The notes under the pieces were generated by a model, which did no database searches, had not been told where the DNA came from, and saw only the letters and a program-made list of their open reading frames with translations. DNA of 64,000 bases from Nymphaea colorata (lineage: Eukaryota; Streptophyta; Magnoliopsida; Nymphaeales; Nymphaeaceae), in NCBI RefSeq assembly GCF_008831285.2, contig NC_045146.1, positions 744,001 through 808,000 on the forward strand, given 5' to 3'. Every line of letters starts with the position of its first letter. The stretch's first letter is position 1. This document shows positions 1 through 12,854 of this stretch, piece after piece. The position numbers were made by a program, and so were the translations under genes.

Positions 1-1580
1 TAAAAATCGATGAAATGACATCCCCATTTTCACATTAAACTCAGATTCAAAGAATCTGTATATACCAAAGCTTATTCTAATAACTATTGTCTCCGAACTT
101 CTCTTCCACATCCAAATCGACAAATTTGAAGATAACTTTATGTTCACAGGCGATCAAATCATTTTTTTAGCCACATAGTACTTGTGCACGTTTTTTTATG
201 ACAATGGTCGAAACCTTCTAGTCGTAGTATCAGAATAGGCTAAAATAATCAATTCGGATAAAATAACCTATGAAATTTGATAACCGATTCAAGACTTTTT
301 TTGAGAAGTTTGAATATTTTTTGCATTTCTAAGTACTTTTTTTTATTTTTTGAAATAATTTTAATATCTTTTGCAGCAGAATCGGTGAATCGTCCGATTC
401 GCTAAGGCAGCGGCTTCAACGATTCGATCCGCCAGTATATTTCCACAACACTGCCGTGTGCACATGCGTCTTTTCTCCATCACGAGAGACTGCCAGCAAT
501 TAACGGACGATTTGCCACGTCACCTGCAGACATGGCACGAGCACTAGGGCCCCACCACCAATTAAATGGCAATAAATGCTTTTCAACTAGTGTGGAAGTC
601 CAGCTCAGCAATGGAAAGCTCCCTGAGCACGAGAGAGTTGGTCATATAATCGACCCCTCTTGATGAACGGCACCAACAGAACCACGTCATCGACAAGCGC
701 GTCAGCCTCCATTGTCATGCTGATATCACTGGTTAAAGTACAATATTGCACTTCAGCAACAGGAAGAGTAACACAATGTTCAATTTAGTTAAAACAAAAT
801 GTTTTCTATTGGTTTTGTTTTGTAATTTTCTAAATGGTTGTTCAGCAATGAGAATAATAACAAACTGTCTTATGAATCTGCCTTGATAAATAAAAGTTTT
901 GTGAAGTTCTTCTTCTTGTCAAACAGCACCTACAATGAGGTAAAACGTGGGTATATTGGTGAATTTGCAACATGTTTATGACATTTACTAGCCATTTCAT
1001 TATTTTACCCATATTTAGATAGACAGCACAAGAATTTCACCCATATTTAGGACAAAAAATAAAACTTACCGAAGTTGAAGGTTAATTTATGTGAATGGTA
1101 ATTTGATGGCAAAATGTGGGGTACAGACACCATATCTTCGAAGGATGGGAGAAAGGCGAGAACTTTAGCTCCCAATCGAATCGTAGGATGAAATATTGAA
1201 CCAATTGGGCCTTTCATTTCATCAAAATAAAATACCAAGTACTAATGCATGTTTGAAACGTACAAAAGAAGGAAATCCAATAAAACTGGGGGAAGAAGGA
1301 AAATATCTGCATGGAAAAACATATATTTACACTTGTGACCAATATCTGATCCTTCAAATAAATCAAGTGCCTTATTCTTCATGTGTTAACTGACTTAAAT
1401 TGAGATCAGAAGCACGTAAGACATGGAACCATATATGTAACTATCATGCATAAGTAAACCTTCCAAAGACGAAACCCACATTCCTTCAGTGTGATCAACT
1501 TAACTTCTCCATGCTTCACCACCCACAAAAAATGAGTTGAGTCTGACCTAGTGCCCAAACCAGCCGACCACTGTCTGCAT
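1..1580. other. Non-coding 3' flank of the pectin methylesterase gene
   Basis: No protein-coding frame of recognisable family is seen. The stretch is AT-rich. At about 832-930 it holds a weak relic of the GTTTGGCAA-type MITE family found elsewhere in the window: an internal ATGAATCTG-like stretch and a closing GTCAAAC. The 3' UTR of the minus-strand gene should lie just below 1581, but no poly(A) signal can be chosen with confidence. Confidence 0.5.
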
Positions 1581-4500
1581 TCACGACAAGCCACCCACAA
1601 AGGCAACTCCAGTGTAAGGAAGCCAGGACGTTCCATAGATGAACTCAGCAACGGTGAACTTGCCGGCCTCTTCCGCGCTGGTGATCACTCTGTAGCCAGG
1701 CCACTGCACCCTCTTTCCGGTGGCCGCGCCGGGGCCGTAGTTCATGTACTCCCCATAATAGAGCGTGTCCAGCGCAAAGGAGCCCATCCATGGCAGCCAA
1801 CCGCTGGGGTCAATGTGGTCGCCCATGTAGCTCAACATGTACACGACGCGGGAATAGAGCTTCCATGGCCGGCCGAGGTAGGTGGGCACGCTGTTCTTGA
1901 CTGGTTCGAGGTCCTGCGCCGCTAGAATCTGGCAGTCGTGTATGGACATGCCGGTGTTCTGGTTGGGGTCCTTGCGGTTCTGCGCCGTGATGGTGTTCTT
2001 CTGGTTAGCCATCGGCTTCCGGGCGATGATGTTGGACTTCTGTATCACCACGGCGGCGTTGCCGAAGATGAAGTCCACCGTGCCGTAGATGTCGCATTCC
2101 CGGTAGAACTGCCGCTGCGAGTGGACGTAGAGAGTGTCCTGGTAGGAGATGATGCTGCAGCGGTATATCACGGCGTGGTCGGCGCCGATGCGGAGGGCGA
2201 CGGCTTGATGCTTGGAGGGGTCGGCGGAGTTCTCGAATGTAATGTCCCGAGCAATGAATCCGAAGCCCGTAGCGGCTGAGAAAGGAAAATGTGCGGATTA
2301 AAAGGTGCTTGCAATATATATATGCATATACTATGGTGCATGCGTTCGACTGGTTCAGTTAGATTTTGACCGATTTTTCAATACCTAACCTTAGGTATGA
2401 ATATAAAAGCGTTCAATATGGAAAGAATCATTCAAAGCAGATATATATATCAAATTTTATGAGAAGTTAGAATAAATATTCTTCATAAGCTTCGAAAGTA
2501 TATAAGAAGGTGATAAAATCATTTTGCAAGTTGGATTTTCAAATTTTATTTTTCCAATGCATATAAATTTAGAGAAACTGGCGTCATCTATTAGATTGAA
2601 TTGGCCAAAAACTTGGACGACCCAAAGACAGCCAATGTGTGTGTGTGTGTAAGAGAGAGAGAGAATTGCATACTTAAGGTGTGTTTGATAGCTTCAAATC
2701 TCATACCTCAACTGATTCTGGAACTTCCTTTATATGTTGCCCATAGAGTAAACAAATACCTAACTTCATTTCGGTATATAAATGAAGATTTGAGATCCTC
2801 TATATAGATTCAGGTGGAAAAGGTGGACCTCAAACCCTTGGATCTGAGATCAGGATCTCAGATCTCCTCCTATATGAAAACCCAAGTAAGCAAACTACTC
2901 CTTAACAACCGTTTGACATTATAAACAACATGTCAGTGTTTTATGAATCTGTCCAAAATTAGGATAGATTTATAAGAATACTTGTTCAAGTGTTTTATGA
3001 ATTTTACTTATTCATAAAACACTCGTACTTCTTTTAAGGAATGCATTTTATGGTGCTCTTTTCATTTTTTTTTTTGTTCTTCTAAAATTCAAATGCAAGT
3101 ATGAAACTGGCGCTCACGTAATTGAAGACCGATAAAATTAAGTGTTGCTATAGTTCTGAAACCAGAAAGAGCTTGTCCTTTGATCGTCAAGCTTCTTATT
3201 CATTTGTTTAATCAATATGGAAGCACCATGTAGCAATGAATCACTACAAAAGGACAACTGGTCCCGGACATCCATGACTGGGGAAAAAGGAAGAATAGAT
3301 TCAGCCCCTTTCCTTTGGCTTTATCATGTCAGAAGAAGGAGGAGGATGTAGCAGCAGGCGGCGGCTACTTTTGTTCCATTATTGGCATGGACAGAAGAAA
3401 AGAGAAGGAGAATAAGAATAAGAAGAAGCACAACAAAGGGCATCCAAGGTTCCAAGTTTTTTCATATCAAAGTGGAGTCAACTCCATTAATGAAACTTAC
3501 TTTTCCTTACCTTCCCTTTCTTGGCGAAGAAAAGGAGGCCTCAAGTGGATGATTAAGTCACTGTTCTTTCATTTATGGCCTTTCATTAGTGGCCCATCGA
3601 ATTTGAGATGGAGAATGACATTGGTAAGTCCATTTCATCCTCGCTGGTAAGTGGTCCCATACCCAAACAGGGACAGGACCCATTTTTTACTGGGAACCCA
3701 GTTGTCCCACTCGGTGGGCGGGACAACTTGCAGTGGGCACACTTGTCCTCTAATGAAAAGCAAACTGGATCATATACAACATGTTTAAAATTAAGAGTGG
3801 GCATGGGACCGGGCAGACAATACATACATATATATTATACTTTTGTATATTTTTCATTATAAATGTGTATTTATATATTAAATTTATATATTCTAAATGT
3901 TCTCTTTATCAAAATAAGCACGGCTTCGGGCTGGCCAGCCTGATGCTCAGCACTATGTAATGAAAACCAGACTCATAGTAGACACAACAAATATGCACCA
4001 AATAGAGGTATACTTTTGGTCATTGTGGATGCTTTACTTTTGAGAAACCAGAGACCTCCTAGTTGTTCAACTTTATTTATATGTGGATAAAGCAGTGGCG
4101 AAGACAAAAATTTTCATCCATGGGTAACACAACTTTGGTATGGGCATTGCATAAAATTTTAGGGTCATAACAATGTGAAGTTAACACAATATAATGAAAA
4201 TTTTTATGGACTGGCGTGAGCAATGGCCCACCCGAACCAACAAGTAGCTGCGCTACTATGATAAAGCCGTGCACGGGGTAGTGCATATACCCAGCTTCGC
4301 TGTCCGCACTAAAATCAAGTGGGACCTGAGAGTGACGGGTGAGGTCCTGTTCTCTATGTTACCTCTAATTAAGTGGATCTTAGAGTCCTCTACATGCATG
4401 GATGAGAGTATGAAGTTCACCAGGGCTTTGTGTGGGCAATCGCCTGCTCAAACTCACATAAATTACTTATTTGCATCTTAATATGTCATATCATTTTAAT

Positions 4501-7500
4501 TATTTATAGACTGGTTGCATAAAATTATTAGCGTCCCTCACCAAAAATTTCTAACTCCACCACTAAACATCTACATTCACATCCGCATCCGAGAAAGGGA
4601 CATGGTTTAGCTCCATTAGAGTTAAGTCCAAAAAAAAAAAAAAAAGTATTGATCTAGACTCACATCTGGCCTCCATTTTATAGTGACTGCTCAGGAACGT
4701 GACCAGACAATTATTGGCACAATTCTTATAGCCAGGTAAAAGGTCGCTTTCTGTTGTTGAGAAAGGAGCCAAGAAAGCCTTGGGAATTTCGGTATCGTTA
4801 AAAAAAGACGTGCTTTCTCGTCCCCTACTTCTCTAAGATTTGATGATTTCCAGTCTTGAGGGAAAAAATAAGTCCCGTGTGATGGAAAATGCAAGGTTTG
4901 TTCTCTTTAGTTCTTTTATATACAAGAAGAAAAGCTTTCAAAGACAGAAACATTGACTCAATTCAGGGGCTGATTCGAATCACTTTAGCAGATTGCTTGG
5001 AAACATGCAATAAAATGTTTGAAAAAAAAAGTTTAGGGGTCATTTAGATATAACAAAAACAGTTTGTTACTGTTTCATATATATATCTGTCTCAAAAATT
5101 AAAACAGAAACTTATAAAACAATGTTTTATTAAGTATTTTGATTGCCAAATGACCTCCGAGAGATATAATTTGACTTACCAAAAGTTGCCGTGTGGAAGG
5201 TGGTATATCCTTCTTGGATGGTCCTTGCACCCGAGATTACGGTTTTGCCCTTTCCGTCTCCCATGATCAACACGTTCCATTTTTTCCTTGCCACCTTCAG
5301 GTATTCTTGGTATCTGGTGGTGCAATAAATAAATAAATAAATAAATAAGTAAATAAATAAATGCTACAGGCTACATTACAAATACGAGATATTGGCTACA
5401 TTACAAATACGAGATATTTGGTTTTTCTTTGACAAGTCTCTCTCGTTAGCTTCATTTGTGTCCCAAAAAAAAAATGTTAGAAAATGCCTTTTTTTTTTTT
5501 TTTGTTGTCTGTGAAGAGGTGGTCCACTTCAGTTTTTCATGTCAGATATCAAACAGGGATATGCTAACTTTGAGACAAAGTTCCGAAAGAAAAAGACCCT
5601 CTAAAATTTGCCATATGGTTGATTATTCCTATAGATATCACCTTCACAAAGGCCATAGAAAAGTCAAAACATTTAAATTCGTTGCCTTTTGTCACCGACA
5701 GCTGACTCACTTTGCACACTAAAAATAATAATAATAATAATAATATAAAATTCTTAAATCAATCACTTTGCATAGTACTTTTTATCCAGATTCAGCTGCA
5801 AAAATGGAGATAAGTTCTCCAAGTGAAAACTTTCAAGGACAACTTTCACCCGCAATGAAGGTGACCTAAGCATACGTAGGCACGATTGATCCTAACAAAG
5901 CGAAGCGAAGGACAAGGATTAGCTATCAGTAGAGAACGAAGGAGGAGTTGGTCAAGACAAGGACGGCGACCTTTCTCACATGGGTTGCCTATGTCTGCTT
6001 TGTCAATCCTTTTCTTACCTCACTTAAAATTTTATGAAACGAGAAAATCCCAATCCTCAAGAAATTTTCATGAAAATAATTTGAATTGGTCAACATAAGT
6101 GTGTATATATATATATACCATTCTACGTTCTTAAATTTTCTAGTTAAAGGGCAGTAATAGTTTAAATTTTAATTCATAAATTAAAACAAAAATAAAAGTT
6201 CACATGAAAACAAAGAGAATTTATATAGACTAGTGTGGGCAATTGCCCGCATAACGCCAAAAGTGTGCCTCTGGCATTGTTTCGTGGACAACAACCAAGC
6301 AGCATGAGGGTCAGGTTCGAGGCCTCTCGGCTACAAATGAATTACAATCCAACAGCGAAAAAAGGCAATGGGCACTTGGAGTTGCATTTCGCTTGGAAAC
6401 ATTGGGACCCGAATGTACAGCAAATGCTACTACTTCTTTTCCAATATGTTCTACCATTTCCGCCGCTTTACATTAGCTCCCGCAGCGTCTCTCTCTCACA
6501 AGTGCTAGTAAATAATAGAGGTACGAAAAAAAAAAAAATGTAGAGTGAGAAAGAAATATGCAATCCTAAATGTATTTTGGTAAATTCTACAGTAGCATAG
6601 TCGGCAACAGCAAGAAAGTTAAAATCTACTGCTAAATGGATCTCCAAATCTTTATGCATATAATATATTTTTTCTCACTAATTTTTATTTTAATGCTGAC
6701 ATGGCCCAAAACTTACACGGATAACATTGTCCCGTCCAAACCCTGACGGCAGGTTGTGCGTACGGATATTTGTAAATTATATGTTCTCTTATCTTATCTC
6801 TCTTCCATTCTTCATTAAATGCGATAAAAACAATATATATATATATATAATAATAATAAGGCCCCTCGTTTATTTGAAAAGGTAAGTTATGTAATGAATT
6901 GCCAAAGATGACAATTATATGTACATAATTAATAGGAAATCAAAGAATGTGCGTATCGTTTTTGTGCTTGAACAAATTTAGAAGTTTCACACAAGAGTAT
7001 GCGAATTTGAATAACTTATAATCACCAAAGAATAACTAAAGAATGAGAAGGAAATAAAGCATTTGAAATTTTTATTATTGTCTTTTGAAGTTTTACCATG
7101 GAGCAGCATTTAGAGAGGGCGATTACCTGCCGGTTTTAACGTAGATAACAGTCCGCTTCGTACTCTGCTCCGGCACGGCCTTGATTGCCTCTGTGATGGT
7201 CCGGTACGTTCCCGACCCGTCGGCAGCCACGACGATGTCCGCCTGCACGTCCTTCATCTCCATTGTCAGCAGCCTCCTGTCCCTCGCCGTTAGCCACGCA
7301 GGAAACCCATCCTCCTCCAACGGGAAACTTCCCGGCGCGGCCTCCAGCAGCCGCCGATTCTTTACGGGTATCCCCGCGTAGTCCCGCGCGCCGCTGGCCA
7401 TGGCGTAGATCGCCAGGCAGTTGCTGATGATCTCCTCCAGGTTCTCTAGCTGCGCTGCTACCCGGTCTCGAACCACTCCCTCCGTCCCCTGGCCCATCCC

Positions 7501-8070
7501 CTCCATACATGTGTCCTGGTTCGTGAGCGCCGCGCTCAGCCATGTCATGACGTCGGCGGTATTCCCGCCGCCGCTCGCCGCCGCGGCCATCGACTTCGAC
7601 AATTGGTCCATGGAATCTTCCAAAAGCTCCAGGCAGTCCTTCACTGCTCGCCGGGCGATTCGGGTCATGGACGCTCCGGCGAGCCCCGACAAGCCGGAAA
7701 CTGCCTGGCCAACGTGCCGGAGCGTCAGGTTGACGGAGATTCGCACGAGATCGGACTTCGCTGCGGCGTGTGAACCGGGGAAGCCGGTCAGCGACTTGAG
7801 GCAGAGGCTCGGGTACCGGGTCTGCCCGCAGGCCAACACGACCGCCTGGCTCGGCTGGACTGACGGCCTCCGCCGCGAGTCAGTGACTCGAGACCGAACG
7901 TAGAGGGAGACGGCAACACCACAGACCAAGAGCAAGGCCATGACAGCAATGCCGAGGAAGATGAGTTTCTTCTTCTTCTTGGGTGGCCTAGATGCCCCGA
8001 GCTGGATCGTTGTCGGGCCAGGTCCATGGCTCGGCTCGGCTGTGTCAATCTTGTTGTAGCTGCTGGCCAT
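1581..8070 (-). CDS. Pectin methylesterase with N-terminal PMEI-like pro-region (three exons)
   Basis: The enzyme de-esterifies cell-wall homogalacturonan, releasing methanol. Exons read 8070-7127, 5313-5180 and 2275-1581, giving 1773 nt and 590 residues. Both introns are GT..AG and the reading frame stays open across them. Residues 31-35 are five lysines followed by a hydrophobic segment (about 36-58), a signal-anchor. Residues about 75-235 form the PMEI-like domain with spaced cysteines. Two RRLL motifs (239-242 and 265-268) match the subtilase processing site of type I PMEs. The catalytic domain keeps Gln383, QDTLY (Gln405, Asp406), DFIFG (Asp427) and LGRPWK (Arg495, Trp497). Length is normal for the family and nothing essential is missing. 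The start at 8070 is chosen because the TATA box lies at 8160-8167; the frame is open further upstream, but that part would precede transcription. Family certain; subfamily member not assigned. Confidence 0.93.
4093..4565. mobile_element. Possible hAT-like non-autonomous element
   Basis: It starts CAGTGGCGAAG and ends CTCCACCACTA, an imperfect inverted pair of the CAGTGGCGGAG type common in plant hAT MITEs. No transposase frame and no clear 8-bp target duplication are visible, so the call is tentative. Confidence 0.35.
5037..5157. mobile_element. Short TIR element (MITE)
   Basis: About 120 bp, opening with GGTCATTTAGA and closing with CCAAATGACCT, which are near-inverted. The interior is AT-rich with no coding capacity. 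It lies in intron 2, ending about 23 bp from exon 2 of the pectin methylesterase gene, and belongs loosely to the GTTTGGCAA-type family of this window. Confidence 0.45.
5314..7126 (-). other. Intron 1 of the pectin methylesterase gene
   Basis: A 1.8-kb phase-2 intron splitting the Arg315 codon. It contains an AAAT-type microsatellite (about 5325-5362), an AAT run (about 5724-5745) and short AT runs. No coding content is recognised. Confidence 0.75.
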
Positions 8071-8159
8071 TTCAGAGCTACCAATAAAGGAAAAAGAAGA
8101 AAGCAGAGGAAGAAGAGGAGAAGGAGAGTGCTCTGGATTGTTCTTCTTTGGATCGCTTG

Positions 8160-8167
8160 TATTTATA
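8160..8167 (-). promoter_or_regulatory. TATA box of the pectin methylesterase gene
   Basis: On the minus strand this reads TATAAATA, about 90 nt before the chosen ATG. It is followed by a pyrimidine-rich TTC/TCC leader typical of plant 5' UTRs. It supports the start codon at 8070. Confidence 0.6.
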
Positions 8168-8373
8168 CAGACGACAGAGAGAGATAGACATTGAGACTTG
8201 AGAGGGAGAGGTTGGTACGAAGTCAATTCTAACGAGAGGGTGAGGTGAAATTTTTTGCTACACTCCCTCACTGTGCATGAGTTGGTGGATTTCGAACAAG
8301 GTATGGGCTTTGTTGAATTATTTTCAAGGTCTTGGCAATGTTTCATTAGTGTCAAGATCTGTTTCTTCTCCAA

Positions 8374-10545
8374 AATGTAAAAGAAACGAATGGATTACTT
8401 CGAATCGAACAGTTAGACAGGAATGTAAAAGAAGAAGAACACCGAATCAATCAATAATTACACCTAAAATTTGTCACCTTTAGTAGATCACCTTTTTGAG
8501 ATGATACGGGATCAATTTTAACAACATTGGTTGGTAGAAAGAATCATGTAATTATGACATTTGCTGTGATGATATTGACTGGGGAGCGACTGGAATGCAT
8601 TAAGTGAAGTGGGTTGTGCAGGAGAGTGGGTCTTGTCCTCTTCTTCTTAGGCTGTTTGTTCTTGGACTTACTACCGACAGCAGCATGAGGGTGCAGGGCA
8701 TGATTCTAAAGGTGGGCAGGCTGCCCCACCATTCTATATAACTTGCTCTCTGTTGAGATCAACTTCTCAAGCCGCGTCCCAAGAAGCTAAGCTGGTTATT
8801 TGCACCATTCTCTATACAAAATATTGTGTATCAAGCAGTATAATGACCAAAACATCTTTGATCAATCAATAAAAAGGAGAGCCTTTCCTATAAAGATAAA
8901 AAAAAGTAGTAGAAAATATATTTTTTAAAAATCTATAAAGCACCTTAAGGTTGCACAAGAAGTATTTTGGAAGATCCACAATTTGTTTCAAAATGAGGAT
9001 ATCAATAGTATGGATTTAAAGACCATGGGTTTAAGGTCAAATAGGAGGTGGTCTGATCTTAAATATATGGATATGAGATCACTGCAGATCTCAAATTAGA
9101 GGTAAAACGAACACAATCTAACTTCAACTTTTTTTTTTGGTGCATGTCTGTTGTGCAGGCAACTCATTCTCCCCAAGAAGTATTATATTACCAACTAAAA
9201 ATAATTATATTACCAACTAAAAGACAACGAGCCATAAGAGCGCCGGGTTCCACAAATGTTCGAACCATTTTGTTCTATACATAATGGATTTGAGTTTGAT
9301 AAATTCTCAACCAAGTAGTAGAACAGGACTTGATTGCCTTTAATTTAGAAAAGTTTGTCTAAACATTGTTCCTCGCAGATGCATGGGTGGCCCCTTACCA
9401 AGCAAAAGACTTTTGAGTTTTTTTCATAATGGTACCTGCATGTTGGCTATATTCTAAATGCAATATTGTCTCCTTAATTTGCCTTTTAGGTACCCTTTAC
9501 TTTCCCAGCGCGGGTCCCCTTCCTTTTTTTTCAGTAAAGAGTCAAAGGATGCACCTGCAGACACTTATTTATCCTCTACTTCACTTTAAAATTTAGATAA
9601 ATCCATTTCTTAGGTAAGATTTATAATAATTTAAAAATAAATTGTAAACTTTTTTTTTTCTTGTAAGATTATATATATATTGAAAAATTATCTCATTTTC
9701 TAAGTTCTTTGAACATACTACAAAAAAAAAAAAGAGGTTTCTACCGACACGAGAAAAGCATGAGTTAAAATAAGCAAAGTGTCTGTTAAATCTTTACGGA
9801 CGAACGTTAGTAAAAGTAGTATCACTGACACAGTTACTTAGGTTTTTGTGCTACGACAATAAAAATTGACGTTTACTGATGTGAAAGATTAAATGTCATT
9901 GATAATATAGGTTTTCACGCTTTATGTTTGTTCCTTTTGCTTGTACATGAAGATAAACATTCGTATAATTAGTTTTTTGAAAAACAACACTCACAAATGT
10001 ATAAAGATCAGTTCATCATTGTCTTACGCATTAAGGCACATTTAAGGGTCAAACTGCCCTTTTTGCTGTGAACAAGCCCATATTAACTTCTTGCCCAAGG
10101 CTATGTAAATATATAAGGTTCTTGTCTGTTGGACAAGATCTAGAATGTTTATCTTAAAATATTAAAACAAAATAGAAAACAAAACACAAAAAAAGCAGGG
10201 CCGACTTGAACAATATCCAAAATCTAAAGGATAAACAGCTCGAAAGTAGATCATAAGGTAGGAAGTGCTATGTTATTTCAACAAAATGATGTTCAAGACT
10301 TGAGTGACCAATAGAGCTTTAAAGTTTCTCTTGTGTTTCCTTTTCTCTTTTTTTTTTTTTAAAAAAAAATCTTGAAAAGATAGAACGGAAGGTCGTTGTA
10401 TATTCGAATCAACCGTGATGAACACATATGCATTGTCCGAGTTCTCTCCACTAACTAGCACAAAAGAAGTTCCATGTTTCTCTATTCCATGTTGAGAAAG
10501 GTTCACAAAATGTATGCCAAAAAAGTGTTGCCTGAGGACTTAATG
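8374..10545. other. Intergenic, AT-rich
   Basis: No gene seen. Near 9715-9960 a stretch begins with TACTACAAAAAAA and carries several ACCGACAC/CTGACAC/GTGTCTG words. This resembles the end of a CACTA-type transposon, but only one end is visible. Near 9000-9110 there is a GATCTCAAAT-rich repeat patch. Confidence 0.35.
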
Positions 10546-10706
10546 TTCTTTTGGTAAATAGAATAGTTTGTAATTATTTCATGAATCTATCCCAAAAGTT
10601 GTGAATAGATTCATATAATACTTTTTAAGGTAATTCATGAATCTGCCTTAATCTTTCAAGAGTATTCATGGAATACTTATATTCTGTTCCATTTGCCAAA
10701 CAAACC
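10546..10706. mobile_element. MITE copy, GTTTGGCAA family (diverged)
   Basis: It opens with TTTTGGTAAATAG and closes with ATTTGCCAAACAA, with two internal ATGAATCT words in between. The same layout recurs at 13930, 16975, 17105 and 21131. Non-coding. Confidence 0.45.
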
Positions 10707-10818
10707 CAAAAATCAAGTCCTATTCTTACCATACTGAGCATTTTGCTTTCTCTTGGTATATTTTTTGTTGTATCAGAACTAGTCTGTTTGCAGTCCTAGC
10801 ATCTCTTCACAGTGCCTA

Positions 10819-10940
10819 AGGTGTGATCATACCAGCCCTAACACACCAAGCTCATTAAAATTCCGAAATTAAATGTGCTTGGGATAGAGTAGTACCAGCC
10901 AGAGGTGTCCACCTAAGAAGAATTTCAAGTATTGCATCCG
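10819..10940 (+). pseudogene. 5S rRNA pseudogene (solitary, decayed)
   Basis: About 122 nt follow the plant 5S rRNA from end to end: a GTGTGATCATACCAGC start, an ATTCCGAAATTAAATGTGC middle, GCTTGGGATAGAGTAGTACC (the internal promoter region) and a TTGCATCC end. Many substitutions interrupt the arms. It is a single copy, not a tandem array, so it is most likely a dispersed relic and not a working gene. Confidence 0.8.
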
Positions 10941-11615
10941 CTTTAATTCAGCCGTATTGTTTTGGCCTATCTAGTGGCTTGGTAGTTGAAGGAAGCAGTG
11001 ACAGAGATCATATGTAGAAACGAATTTCAATTATGAATTGAAGGCACCAATTTAATCTTAAAGAAACTTTGAGGCATGTGGCCTCTAGAAAGTAGTTTGA
11101 ATTAGACAACTCAATTCAAACTGTTGGCAAATCGATTGGATTCATTGGCAGATAAATAAGAATGGCAGCATCGATCATACACAAAAATGTTTAACTAAAA
11201 AGGCTGAAACTTCAAGAAGGTGCACAGTGTATGATCTATATATAGGCAACTTGGCAGCTCAAGGGCATATGTTTTCCTCTAGTTAAAATCAATTGATCAT
11301 CAAATTAAACTTGACAGCATTGGAGAAATTAATTCGGTGGACTAAGCCCATCAACACCACAATGGTACCAGGGATGGTTAGCATGATAAGACAGGTGAAG
11401 CTGAGAGTGCCATTACAATGTGAAGCCAAGAAACATATCCACTCTATTGCCTGGTGGGTAGGGTGAGAGTTGGTATTAGTTAGCTGTGCCTTTAATATGA
11501 GGTCTCATTAACTACTTGATTTTGTCTAAACCCTACATTTTTATGTGGCTTGCAGGCTATATGTGTGTGTGTATACATATAAATGTGGCCTTTTACTATA
11601 GTTTGATACTAAGCA

Positions 11616-11782
11616 TTCATTTAGCATCAATAACAAACTATTACTGGACCATAAACCTGTCATAAAAGATTGAAACAAATTCATCAAACACTATAACACA
11701 AAGGTCCATGAGGCATGAAGTTGCCTCACTTTTTAGGCAGGTTCATGGAATAGTAACTGTTTGTTATTGTTGTCAAACAGAC
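11616..11782. mobile_element. MITE copy, GTTTGGCAA family (diverged)
   Basis: Ends read CATTTAGCATCAATAACAAAC and GTTTGTTATTGTTGTCAAAC, a clear but imperfect inverted pair. No coding content. Confidence 0.45.
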
Positions 11783-12769
11783 TTTTAGAGTAATTGTTAA
11801 TTCTTTTTTTCGGACGACCTGAGGATTTGAAATGAAAACTGACCGTCTACCAGTCTTTGTTCAAACCATTGCGCCTATACCCTCGAAGATTGCTAATTTT
11901 GTTTATGATATTAATTATACAAAGAAAAGCACTGCTGGTATTGAAGTCCGATCTCTTAGCTTGGTAGACCATGCCAAGCGTCACATTTTAAATTTAAGTG
12001 GCCTGGGAAAGTATCTTATCCCAGGTAAAATTTGATGGTCATATATGAACCTGAAATCGATACTGTATATCATTTTTTTTTTCTGGCCCAAACCAATTGA
12101 GGACCTTAGAGGTTGTTTTTTATTACTGGTATCAGAATCAATAAAATCTTCATGAACTTGCCTTTTAATCATTCTCAAGTGTTCCACTGAACATGATTGA
12201 ACACATGAACAAAAAAGAATGTCATGCGTTGTTGAGATATATATCCTTTAAAATTAAAGAAGAACATTTTCTTTTTAAAATATATATTTGTGGTACACAA
12301 GTTTAGAAAACACCATGTATATATATTTTTAGAGAACTTAATGTAACTATATTGAATTTAAAAACAGAAAGTGTCATATGCATTGTTGAGCATCTCACCC
12401 CTCTCCATTTTTCAAGGATCGGATGTTACACCAACTTTTAGTAGTAAAAGTTAGCTGGAAAAAAGTTAATTTTATTTTCACCATTAATTTGTCAAACTTT
12501 TAGCACGTTAATTGGTAAAACTTGTCTTTACGGCTTCGCACTGAAGCTGTTCTTCGTACAAAGTCATAAATTACTACACACAGTAAAGAATCAATGAAGA
12601 TACGTACTTTGACTGTGTGAGTGAAAATTTGTTACAGGGACGGAGAAAACGAGATGAAAACGCGCGCATCAAAGGATTAAACTTGTTCAACTAATAGGTG
12701 GGCCTTTTTTTTTTCTACGTAACTTCAAGATTTAAATAAACATTTATAAATGCTTTAAAAGCACATGTA

Positions 12770-12771
<2 letters not shown>

Positions 12772-12850
<79 letters not shown>
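12772..12850. repeat. (TA)n microsatellite
   Basis: An almost pure dinucleotide run of nearly 80 bp. Confidence 0.95.

Positions 12851-12854
<4 letters not shown>

Larger units (their letters stand above)
2276..5179 (-). other. Intron 2 of the pectin methylesterase gene
   Basis: This 2.9-kb intron opens with GTAAGT and ends in a pyrimidine tract plus CAG. It has no host exon. It holds a MITE relic at about 2906-3026, a possible hAT-like element at 4093-4565 and a short TIR element at 5037-5157. Around 2815-2880 there is a GATCTGAGATC-rich patch resembling patches near 9000-9110 and 55250-55320. Confidence 0.7.

Noticed and set aside
7136-7903. Long frames on the plus strand and in a second minus-strand frame over exon 1 of the pectin methylesterase
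   Set aside because: They are shadows caused by the GC-rich exon. No domain is seen.
8071-8373. Longer N-terminus for the pectin methylesterase, with a start upstream of 8070
   Set aside because: The TATA box at 8160-8167 lies inside it, and the extra residues do not resemble the family, whose signal-anchor fits a start at 8070.
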